Shown here in pieces: positions 25,001 to 30,478 of a stretch of DNA of 33,302 nt. The notes under the pieces were generated by a model that ran no database searches, was not told where the DNA came from, and saw nothing but the letters and a program-made list of their open reading frames with translations. This stretch comes from Candidatus Jacksonbacteria bacterium RIFOXYB2_FULL_44_15 (lineage in GTDB: Bacteria; Patescibacteriota; Patescibacteriia; UBA9629): assembly GCA_001818235.1 (NCBI GenBank), contig MHJY01000036.1, forward strand, positions 1-33,302, in the 5' to 3' direction. Position 1 is the stretch's first letter. Every line of letters begins with the position of its first letter. The position numbers and the translations under genes were made by a program.

Positions 25001-25400
25001 CTTGCATGAATATCGGCCAGAACGCCAAAATCAGCTCTTCGCCGAAGCTAATCGCGTCCTTCAAATTGGGGGAAAGTTCATTATTGATATACCAGACCGC
25101 GATCTGGGGCATTATAAAAAAATAGTGGATGCCCACCGTGAGATTATGCAAGAACGAGGGATCGAAACTTTTCGCCAAAAAGGCCTGATTTACGACAGCC
25201 CTGATGACAAAAATTATTCTACCCGCTATTTATATAGTGAAGATGATATTTTAAAATTAGCGACTAGTAACGGTTTCGAAATCGAAGTAACCGAACGTGC
25301 ACCTTTAAACAATGGTTACGATGATGAAAATATTTATTATGTCTTAAAAAAAGTTGCTGAAGTAGCAAGTAACGCAGACACTAACTCAAACTTGTCGTAG
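22011..25400 (+). CDS. Giant helical protein with C-terminal SAM-dependent methyltransferase
   Basis: The 1129-aa protein has no recognised domain over its first ~890 residues. That part is mostly charged, helix-forming sequence with HEAT- or TPR-like stretches and possible coiled coil (about 420-520). A class I Rossmann methyltransferase follows at about 895-1115. Motif I is LDDGCGTGRLL (near 930), the acidic loop is VTGLDYTGRHV, motif II/III is AFTVVYSLGRNILHEY, and a GGKFIIDIPDRD strand follows. The substrate is unknown. There is no signal peptide or membrane helix. It follows the ferredoxin by 18 nt. The fusion architecture is unusual; the N-terminal part may bind the methylation target. 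The methyltransferase call is strong, the rest undefined. Confidence 0.75.
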   Translation: MSAETQPQFGFEQPEYQPNIQVLTAEKEKISTPEETDQKIIDWAKEWLEKAFDQNQNLDPDIPLEVQIGIQNELETKIANLTDPQYLTTGYLSPEYKNGVNIFFSELVKFIGTHARSANKLERDKLTRFIGTITNALFSSSGSIDTQMDADVLLLETAKLTRIPQARGFLSSGILSSLAYQLQFSGEAARRIIKSFPLLPPEEQMDVLKQLATVGATALGTGYLEAFGLVKKIVEQGQNENNSPLVQYEANLVLEQLNQETHSPSLDLVTSGRPDESRLAEKGIAERLTESQKWESLINSDLKPSNDTYARVAADAIATLDHSGLPQKLTQLELSTLPEKPNAINLGILKRVLYKADNPDEYHLDLINDLRTTNLQIIEKLNGKENPAQEWAGISDVLSEREWADYLDLCNQKKQWDVQFRQKQEDVEKERLMQAEQASLDFLIFFQNEAPKIIEQDTTDKAQMLKQLYDNFNSHFIALQQNHDPLLMEQAFSAAEKFIYSLRYKEILSESIRLHNYVQELDMPKDAKESLLESLYILKDSIPKKNDYPPEVQLLINQHEALNLRHRQVNEQALTELKNYADSLVPKDAEEKFLTLINKLKAQYPEFADDLGQYLTNLQADLAPNYFPAHFIDYQDSPDDPALNPFPEGSADENIALFLQDLHSPAMRDKIEEDLGFSLNELPLNSQIHLLRYLAKQNNTEWQQISAVFKQNQATQPELAISFLACAENQQYGDLIIDLASRLENRPELTKQVLEQYGEIVTFAQKFRQIVMPYLLQEAPNFNQDDFFRGMLHSANIYLVISEQEIRNNPNIEYQTILDTLKEQCPGFDPSNCAEAVIAEAVVELVNQVGLEKTRDVLNRVARNNSDQNVQELINTAISFITPPVDGTAVHRVDDLYEHLIKFEGYEYSTHEAELKLLNKYTTPNDLILDDGCGTGRLLIPLRRELGRNVTGLDYTGRHVNYIKKQLPDAPILQGDWTNLGLKKEAFTVVYSLGRNILHEYRPERQNQLFAEANRVLQIGGKFIIDIPDRDLGHYKKIVDAHREIMQERGIETFRQKGLIYDSPDDKNYSTRYLYSEDDILKLATSNGFEIEVTERAPLNNGYDDENIYYVLKKVAEVASNADTNSNLS

Positions 25401-25405
25401 GTAGA

Positions 25406-26236
25406 TTAGGAGGATTTAGTACTGTTTGCTTTCTGCACCCAAGGCGCATCCGCCTCGGGCGGACAAGCGCGCGCACCTGTAGTCGCTTGCGCCCAGGCTA
25501 ATTTAAAAAAAGTTTTCATGGTGTTATAAATATGTGGACTCTCTAAAATAACGCCGATTAGTTCGTCGGCGCGGTAAGATATAAAAGCGACCTTATTCTG
25601 GCCATAAATATTTACTTCTACCGCGACTGGATAATCTTCGCCAGAAATTACTAATGTTTCGCGTAAAGATTTTTCGTCCAATTGGTGATAATTAACTGTT
25701 TCCTTTGACATTGGCGCGATAACTTGAGCTTTAATTCCAGCTTTCACCCGAGCTTTAATATAAGTGGCGTCCAGCCATTTTTTTAAATTAGGTTCAATTT
25801 CTGCGGGCGTAAGTAAGGCATAGATCATTTCCGTATTAACCAGCGTGTCCAAATAAACCTGTTTTAGCCCTTCCACGCCCTCAAAAAACCTGATTCCTGG
25901 CCGGCCGGAAATAAGGTTAAAAGCCGAAATCAATCCAGGCAGGGAACTGGTAAGTGTTTTTTCAACGTTTTTTAACTGCCCTTGGCGCTCTTCCAAAAGC
26001 GCGGCCAGTGCGGACGGGTGAGTCGAGCGAAAAGTGGTTACCTGGCCAGGCTTGGTTTCTTTCTCTGCCAGCCCCAGCTTAACTAAATCATCCAGCAACT
26101 TATAAACCAACGCCCGCTTATAGGGCGTTTTTAATGTTAAGTCCCGCGCCTTAAGAGCACCAATTTTAAGCAGGGTCTCGTAGATTACGATTTGATCCGA
26201 AGTTAAACCGATTGTTTGTAATAGGGATTCATGCAT
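25406..26236 (-). CDS. TrmB-like transcriptional regulator
   Basis: The protein is 276 aa from ATG 26236. A winged helix-turn-helix (about 5-70: LGLTSDQIVIYETLLKIGALKARDL...YKLLDDLVKLGL) is followed by a coiled linker and a PLD-like effector-binding domain of the TrmB family. TrmB proteins usually sense sugars or other small molecules, mainly in archaea and some bacteria. The effector is unknown here. The promoter -10 lies 6 nt before this ATG, so the mRNA should be leaderless; the GTG at 26251 would overlap the -10 and is rejected. The last ~25 residues come from a GC-rich palindrome-bearing tail. It is divergent from the large non-coding region and may control it. Confidence 0.82.
   Translation of the reverse strand: MHESLLQTIGLTSDQIVIYETLLKIGALKARDLTLKTPYKRALVYKLLDDLVKLGLAEKETKPGQVTTFRSTHPSALAALLEERQGQLKNVEKTLTSSLPGLISAFNLISGRPGIRFFEGVEGLKQVYLDTLVNTEMIYALLTPAEIEPNLKKWLDATYIKARVKAGIKAQVIAPMSKETVNYHQLDEKSLRETLVISGEDYPVAVEVNIYGQNKVAFISYRADELIGVILESPHIYNTMKTFFKLAWAQATTGARACPPEADAPWVQKANSTKSS
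25443..25470. repeat. GC-rich palindrome in the 3' end of the TrmB-like gene
   Basis: TCCGCC-tcg-GGCGGA (25449-25463) is a perfect hairpin of the dispersed type common in environmental genomes. It encodes the odd C-terminal tail of the regulator, so it probably shifted the original stop codon. Confidence 0.5.
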
Positions 26237-26242
26237 AGCTGT

Positions 26243-26271
26243 ATTATACACCTGCCTCGATATATTGTCAA
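26243..26271 (-). promoter_or_regulatory. Perfect-consensus promoter of the TrmB-like gene
   Basis: On the minus strand TTGACA (26271-26266), 17 bp, TATAAT (26248-26243), with both hexamers perfect. The ATG at 26236 is the expected transcription start, giving a leaderless mRNA. Confidence 0.8.
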
Positions 26272-26294
26272 AAAAACTATGACACTTTTTTGGC

Positions 26295-26329
26295 TTTATT
26301 ATTAGCCTTTTTGAGTTTATTACTAGCCT
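26295..26329. promoter_or_regulatory. Direct repeat, candidate operator between divergent promoters
   Basis: TTTATTATTAGCCT (26295-26308) and TTTATTACTAGCCT (26316-26329) differ at one base and are spaced by 21 bp, two helical turns. The first also forms GGCT-ttattatt-AGCC. Its place between two consensus promoters, next to a TrmB-like gene, fits a dimer-binding operator. Which protein binds is inference. Confidence 0.5.
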
Positions 26330-26366
26330 AATTCGCTGTTACTTAATGATTATTGTCTATCTACTC

Positions 26367-26395
26367 TTGACAATATTTTAGACATATGCTATAAT
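26367..26395 (+). promoter_or_regulatory. Perfect-consensus promoter of the large non-coding RNA
   Basis: TTGACA (26367-26372), 17-bp spacer, TATAAT (26390-26395), with both hexamers perfect. The predicted start is near 26402. No protein-coding gene lies on the plus strand for the next 2 kb. Confidence 0.85.
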
Positions 26396-26513
26396 ACGCA
26401 GTCAAATTGAAAATTTAAACAGCCGGCTTTTAGACAACCAGCTAAAAGCTAGCCTAACGAGGAGAGAGAAAATTAACTGGGCTCATTTTATCATGTCTAT
26501 ATTTAACGTGACA

Positions 26514-26552
26514 TAAATGGCCTCGGAATCTCTCCGGGGCCATTTATTTTTT
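26514..26552 (+). terminator. Strong intrinsic terminator-like hairpin in module 1
   Basis: TAAATGGCC-T-CGGA (26514-26527) pairs with TCCG-G-GGCCATTTA (26533-26546) around ATCTC. Six T follow (26547-26552). It could end a ~150-nt RNA from the 26367 promoter. Its loop and flank TCTCTCC (26529-26535) is complementary to GGAGAGA upstream, a possible kissing contact. Confidence 0.6.
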
Positions 26553-26768
26553 CGCCAACATCACAACCGGAGCGGAAAGATCGATGTAGAAGAGGAGAGA
26601 GTAAATTACTTAAGTCTACTGGCAGGTGTGTTGATAAAATAAAAAAGTTAAATCAACAACTGCCAACTAAGTAAATACAAATAGCTTGTCGTGCCAACTG
26701 CTCTTGCGGTAAAAGCCTTTGGCTACACCCAAAAGCGGCGGCCTCGTCTACATCGATTTTTTCGCCAA
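26546..26768 (+). repeat. ATTTTTTCGCCAA direct repeat with a shared complementary segment
   Basis: ATTTTTTCGCCAA occurs at 26546-26558 and 26756-26768. The segment GCGGAAAGA (26572-26580) can pair with TTTTTTCGC in either copy (9 bp, with G-U pairs). The upstream copy is the U-tract of the module 1 terminator, and the downstream copy closes module 2. Confidence 0.6.
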
Positions 26769-27544
26769 ATCAAGGTAGCAGTCAGAAAAGTGGGGAGAGA
26801 GAATTAGTGCCGGACAATCCTTAAACTGGTTTTTGGATCAATAAAAGATCTAAAAACTAGAATAACGGAGAAAGCCGCACCCTATCCCTACTTTTCTCAC
26901 TACTATCTTTAAATAGAAAGTGAGTTGAAAATTTAAACCGTGCTCTTGATTTTAGACAATTAAATTAACCTACCGAAAGGAGAGAGTTAATTTCCTAAGG
27001 TCACGAGCCGACCATAAAAATAGCCAAGCGGAATACCCAACTCTGCACAGCTGTGCGGAGGGATACAAGCTTGGCTACAAAAAGTGCGAAAATATCCTTA
27101 ACTTTACCGCTTAAAACGGTAATAGTGAGGAGACTCTCGGGACAAAAATTTATTGCCCCGAGAAATGTCCTTACTAACTAACCCCTGGACAAAGATTTAC
27201 TATGCCTACTTAAAGAATAAAAAAATAAGTAAGAAAATACGCTGCCAGTGAGCTTTTTTTTACAACTTTGCTCATTGGCAGTAATTTCCTTACTTTTTAT
27301 TACTCCTGTCGTTATGAGGAGAGCAGGAGTGATGTTTTAAAAAGAGTAGGTTCCGGCTAAACCGGAACACCGGGCGCGGTAAGCAGTGCCCGCGGGGTGA
27401 TCTTTGAAAATTTTTCTCTAAACTCCCAATCAGAAGCCAGAAATTATATATAAATTCGCGCTTCTCGCTTGGGAGCTTAGAGAAGCTTCGCACTGTATAT
27501 AGTGAGAGGCAAAAAAAACAAATAAAAACTAAGGTGGTAATGTT

Positions 27545-27784
27545 TCATTTACTATGCCTTAAAACGATAAATTCCGCTGGAGTAATTTCTAAGTCATCAA
27601 GAATCGCCTTGAAAGTTTGGCGCTTAATGCCGGCAGAACCGTGGCGTGGGATAGTAGTGTAGCGACCATCCGAACGGCGCCAAATTTCGTGGCTTCCCTT
27701 ACCCTGCCGATAAAAAACAAAACCCAATTTACGGGCAACTTTAGCGACGTCTGCATAGTCAGCTTGAGGAAACTTAGGAGCCAT
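27545..27784 (-). CDS. hicA: HicA-family mRNA interferase toxin
   Basis: The 79-aa protein is a typical HicA: a double-stranded-RNA-binding-like fold with KLGFVFYRQGKGSHEIWRR, the active His being in GSHEIW, then TTIPRHGSAGIKRQTFKAILDDLEI. HicA cleaves mRNA and arrests growth unless bound by HicB. It follows hicB by 5 nt on the minus strand (antitoxin-first order). Its 3' end converges on the 3' end of the large non-coding RNA. Confidence 0.9.
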   Translation of the reverse strand: MAPKFPQADYADVAKVARKLGFVFYRQGKGSHEIWRRSDGRYTTIPRHGSAGIKRQTFKAILDDLEITPAEFIVLRHSK

Positions 27785-27789
27785 AAAAC

Positions 27790-28077
27790 TTATAACGAAA
27801 CCGGCAAAGGTAAGGAGAAACGAAAATCTTTTTGAGACTTAAATGATACGCTCGGGATAAAATCACCTTCGGCCTGACGAACTTGGATTTGCGTTTTGAT
27901 GACATCTTGAATGTTCTCTATTACTTCCGAATAGCTGGCTCCTTCGGCATGACAGCCCTGCAAAGTAGAGCAATCAGCAAAAAAACCACCTTCCTCCATG
28001 GGCTCTATCGTAATTGGAAAAAAATACATTTCTTTGGCCATATTTTTACTAATTTTATTTAATGTAGCGGTACGCAT
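27790..28077 (-). CDS. hicB: HicB-family antitoxin
   Basis: The 95-aa protein has the partially degraded RNase H-like HicB fold: FFPITIEPMEEGGFFADCSTLQGCHAEG and ASYSEVIENIQDVIKTQIQ. It has no clear C-terminal DNA-binding domain, which many HicB proteins carry, so repression may depend on another protein. ATG 28041 (MAKEMYF) is an alternative start that fits the family better; no strong Shine-Dalgarno discriminates. It lies between the upstream antitoxin-like gene (15 nt) and hicA (5 nt). Confidence 0.85.
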   Translation of the reverse strand: MRTATLNKISKNMAKEMYFFPITIEPMEEGGFFADCSTLQGCHAEGASYSEVIENIQDVIKTQIQVRQAEGDFIPSVSFKSQKDFRFSLPLPVSL

Positions 28078-28092
28078 AATAAACTTTAGAAG

Positions 28093-28302
28093 TTAAAACT
28101 GGGAGCGTAATTCTTTAAGAGATTTAATTTTTCTCACTTTGCCAGAGGTATAATCTTTTTCTGCTCGCGATAAACTGGCCAAAAATTCCGAATTAAAAAA
28201 CCCAAAATAAGCCGCTAATTTTTCGAATTTGTTTGCATCTAGCTCAATTACTATTTTTTTTGACGTTTTGCAGGGAGCGATATTAAGAGTTAGTGAAGCC
28301 AT
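28093..28302 (-). CDS. Antitoxin-like small protein leading the hicBA operon
   Basis: The 69-aa protein begins MASLTLNIAPCKTSKKIVIEL. It has a short strand, a DANKFEKLAAYFGFF helix, and a basic SRAEKDYTSGKVRKIKSLKELRSQF tail typical of RelB/Phd-like antitoxins, whose C-terminus often reads SLxEL. No cognate toxin is adjacent. I start at ATG 28302, because the promoter -10 and start site lie between it and the track start at 28383. It may provide DNA binding and autoregulation for the operon. Confidence 0.6.
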   Translation of the reverse strand: MASLTLNIAPCKTSKKIVIELDANKFEKLAAYFGFFNSEFLASLSRAEKDYTSGKVRKIKSLKELRSQF

Positions 28303-28324
28303 AATTTGATTGATTATTATTCCC

Positions 28325-28353
28325 AGTATATTATTTTGCCAGGATTGTGTCAA
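28325..28353 (-). promoter_or_regulatory. Promoter of the antitoxin-like/hicB/hicA operon
   Basis: On the minus strand TTGACA (28353-28348), 17 bp, TATACT (28330-28325). The predicted start near 28318 is 16 nt before ATG 28302. Confidence 0.7.
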
Positions 28354-28357
28354 ATTT

Positions 28358-28406
28358 AGTCCCTTCTTAAAAACCCATGTCATTCCTGGTGTTTTAAGAG
28401 GGGATT
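28358..28406. promoter_or_regulatory. 15-bp inverted repeat between the divergent hicBA and MucR-like genes
   Basis: AGTCCCTTCTTAAAA (28358-28372) pairs along its whole length with TTTTAAGAGGGGATT (28392-28406), two G-U, 19-nt loop. It could be a hairpin in the MucR-like leader RNA or, as DNA, an operator next to the -35 of the hicBA promoter. Confidence 0.45.
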
Positions 28407-28430
28407 ACCCTTCTATGTTAAAGTTTAAAA

Positions 28431-28450
28431 TTCACCAAAAAGGAGGTGAA
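28431..28450 (+). promoter_or_regulatory. Shine-Dalgarno-sequestering hairpin before the MucR-like gene
   Basis: TTCACC (28431-28436) pairs with GGTGAA (28445-28450) and traps part of the strong AGGAGG (28441-28446). The Shine-Dalgarno sits 8 nt before TTG 28455 and overlaps the GTG at 28446, so it decides for TTG. Confidence 0.5.
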
Positions 28451-28454
28451 AATT

Positions 28455-29813
28455 TTGAGGTTTAAAGGGGAAAAAGCATTGGAACGGTTGCTTGATGACC
28501 CGCTACAGGCGATCCAAGATAGCGAGATCATCTGCCTGCTATGCGGGCAACCCTTTCAGTCGCTGTATGCGCATTTACATACGCATCAGGTTTCGCCTGA
28601 TGAATATAAGCGATTGATCGGGTACAAAGATGGCGTCTTTTTGATTGCCCGTGGGAAAACGCCTGAGTTTGTAAAAACAGCACGGGCACAAGTGATTTCG
28701 GAAAACGTCGATGGTTACTGGGACGCGACGTTGAGTGAAGACGTAAACTGCCAAAACATAGCCGGTGTGTTTGGCATAACCGAAAAACAAATTTGGAAAC
28801 TTTATACCGGCGACTCCCAGTTAAAAAAAATGCGCGAGACTCCCTATCGCGCAATTGGGAAACAATCAATTACTTGTTTGGAGTGTGGTAAAAAATTTCG
28901 CTCACTCACTACTGACCACCTCCGAACACACGGTCTCGATACTTGGGCAGAGTACAAAACAAAATGGGCGTACGCCCAACATACCCAGTTAAATAGTCAT
29001 TCGGCTTTTATTGACTATATAATTGGCCGGGATAGAAAAATTGTGACTAAACGCTGGAACGCGCGTGGCTGGCAAGGGCGGCCGTGCACAGTTGATGACG
29101 TTATTTCTCTTTGGGATGTATCAAAAACCCGCGAAGAGAATTTAGACGCCATCGGTGAACAATTCGACCTTTGCTGGGGCGAAATTATCCATCTGTTTAT
29201 GGGCAAAAAGCATCCGAAAAAGCTCCAACTGATGGAGCTGATGGATAAAAGCAGCCAGCACAGCCAGCAGGAGCAATGCTCCGCAAAAAAATCAACCGCT
29301 AATCTTTTATCGGTTGATGAATATGAGGAGTTGAGTAAGCTCCTTGCTCTTGGCACTGATCCAGACATCGCCGCTTTAAAGTTAGGGATCCAACCTAACA
29401 CCGTAAAAGAATACACAAAGCGGCAAAAAAAAGCCCAGCGAAATTCAGAAAAAATCAGCCGCCTGAAAGCAGACCCAATGGCGGCAATTAATAATACAAC
29501 CATTACCTGCCTGGTCTGCGGGCAGGAGTTCAAAGTATTAACGGCCAATCATCTGGCCACCCACGGGCATACCGGCAAGTCGTACAAAAAGACTTTTGGC
29601 TATGCACCAGACGTGGCGCTGATGAGCCGGGAACAGTTGAAAAAGCAAGAAAACCGTGACCAGCGGTTAAACTGGGCAAATCCTGCTTGCCGTCCAGATG
29701 TTACGAAGGATCAAATTTTGACTTTGCGCGAGCAGGGTTGCAAAGTTGACGCAATTTCGGCGGAACTGGGAATATCACGTTCCCTGATTTACCGCCGGTT
29801 AAAGGAGGTATAA
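28455..29813 (+). CDS. Triple MucR/Ros-type zinc-finger regulator
   Basis: The 452-aa protein (TTG start) has three MucR-like C2H2 zinc-binding modules: CLLCGQ...HLHTH (27-44), CLECGKKF...HLRTH (near 138), and CLVCGQEF...HLATH (near 355), the first and third followed by a GY/FGY-containing tail. Between and after them are helix-turn-helix-like segments (NIAGVFGITEKQIWKLY, DIAALKLGIQPNTVKEY, AISAELGISRSLIYRRL). MucR/Ros proteins are usually ~140-aa single-finger DNA-binding regulators of Alphaproteobacteria. Here the module is tripled. The next gene, encoding a sigma-like protein, follows after 1 nt. A role as phage- or plasmid-like regulator is possible. Confidence 0.75.
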   Translation: MRFKGEKALERLLDDPLQAIQDSEIICLLCGQPFQSLYAHLHTHQVSPDEYKRLIGYKDGVFLIARGKTPEFVKTARAQVISENVDGYWDATLSEDVNCQNIAGVFGITEKQIWKLYTGDSQLKKMRETPYRAIGKQSITCLECGKKFRSLTTDHLRTHGLDTWAEYKTKWAYAQHTQLNSHSAFIDYIIGRDRKIVTKRWNARGWQGRPCTVDDVISLWDVSKTREENLDAIGEQFDLCWGEIIHLFMGKKHPKKLQLMELMDKSSQHSQQEQCSAKKSTANLLSVDEYEELSKLLALGTDPDIAALKLGIQPNTVKEYTKRQKKAQRNSEKISRLKADPMAAINNTTITCLVCGQEFKVLTANHLATHGHTGKSYKKTFGYAPDVALMSREQLKKQENRDQRLNWANPACRPDVTKDQILTLREQGCKVDAISAELGISRSLIYRRLKEV

Positions 29814-29814
29814 A

Positions 29815-30414
29815 ATGGGTTTTCCGGATTTATCGTTAGATTTTCCGTTCCTGGAAAATCCCACAGGACTAATCGTGGCCACTATCCGCCGGTGGTTTAG
29901 CAATTGTATATCAGAGGGCGGCCTTGTGGAATCGATGGACCTCTTTAATGTCGGGGTTGAGGCGCTTTGTATAGTCCGAGAAGCCATAGACAATGGCCAG
30001 CCAACACCCACATGCAAAGAGATCCGAAAAGCGGTCCGAAACGCTATGGCTTCTGTAGCATGGCGCCAATGGACCAAACGTACCCGCAAAGAAAGTGAAT
30101 TTTCCGCATTCGCCACACCTGATGACGAGGGCGATGAAGGCGGCGAGTTCACCGATTTTTACCCAAATCCCGAGGCAGAAATGCCAGAGGAGGAGGTACT
30201 GAATAGTGAATTGGTCCAGACGGTAATGGCCGCGGTTGGGCTTAATAATGAATTAGTGGAGAAAATTTTGTTTTTTGCTTTATTCACTAATCTACGACCA
30301 ACCGGCATTGCCGATCTTGTTCAGACAAAGGTTGAGGTCATAGCTCGGACTTTAACTATAATATTTGCGCGAGCTAAAAAAAATAAGCAGCTAAGGCAAT
30401 ACCTGGCTGCATAA
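29815..30414 (+). CDS. Sigma-factor-like protein
   Basis: The 199-aa protein has a region 2-like block (SMDLFNVGVEALCIVREAI...EIRKAVRNAMASVAWRQWTKRTR, about 40-92), an acidic linker (DDEGDEGGEF), and a C-terminal helical block (LNNELVEKILFFALFTNLRPTGIADLVQTKVEVIARTLTIIFARA) resembling region 4. That suggests a divergent sigma70-family protein. A strong AAAGGAGGT sits at the end of the MucR-like gene, giving tight coupling. Motif conservation is weak, so a helical DNA-binding protein is the alternative. It ends at a terminator facing the ParE-like pair. Confidence 0.5.
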   Translation: MGFPDLSLDFPFLENPTGLIVATIRRWFSNCISEGGLVESMDLFNVGVEALCIVREAIDNGQPTPTCKEIRKAVRNAMASVAWRQWTKRTRKESEFSAFATPDDEGDEGGEFTDFYPNPEAEMPEEEVLNSELVQTVMAAVGLNNELVEKILFFALFTNLRPTGIADLVQTKVEVIARTLTIIFARAKKNKQLRQYLAA

Positions 30415-30425
30415 GGGGGTGATTA

Positions 30426-30476
30426 GGGGGATTTTGGTTGAGATTTCGCACTGCTCCTAAAATCTCCCACCTTTTT
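30426..30476 (+). terminator. Terminator of the MucR-like/sigma-like operon
   Basis: GGGGGATTTT (30426-30435) pairs with AAAATCTCCC (30459-30468), followed by ACCTTTTTC. One G-U pair occurs. It lies between convergent genes. Confidence 0.7.
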
Positions 30477-30478
30477 CT

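Larger units (their letters stand above)
26402..27530 (+). ncRNA. Large structured non-coding RNA (~1.1 kb), candidate new class
   Basis: No supportable gene occupies this stretch. It is filled with long helices and follows a perfect promoter. Four modules contain GGAGAGAG (26461, 26594, 26794, 26979), each followed within 3 nt by AATTA/AATTT. A fifth variant GAGGAGAG (27316-27323) lies in a hairpin loop. Main helices: 26514-26527/26533-26546; 26572-26590/26747-26765 (19 bp, two G-U); 26784-26796/26885-26897 (13 bp); 26826-26839/26847-26860 (14 bp); 27242-27253/27270-27281 (12 bp); 27350-27356/27362-27368; 27414-27429/27469-27484. Modules at 26408 and 26926 share TTGAAAATTTAAAC and TTTTAGACAA. 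It is not recognisable as RNase P, tmRNA, 6S or an intron. The 3' end is not fixed by a terminator. A tandem set of small RNAs is the alternative. Confidence 0.6.

Noticed and set aside
26461-26810. GGAGAGAG motifs as ribosome sites for short ORFs
   Set aside because: No ATG or TTG follows at suitable spacing in most copies; the frames end within 5-8 codons.
27290-27493. 67-aa minus-strand frame inside the non-coding region
   Set aside because: It covers strong hairpins, has no Shine-Dalgarno or recognisable motif, and is low in protein-like composition.
26402-27530. CRISPR array in the gene-free stretch near the csm genes
   Set aside because: The repeated modules are of unequal spacing and length, and no identical 25-40-nt repeat with regular spacers is present.
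29015-29548. 177-aa minus-strand ORF over the MucR-like gene
   Set aside because: Serine/arginine-rich shadow frame; the plus strand has zinc-finger motifs and a strong Shine-Dalgarno.
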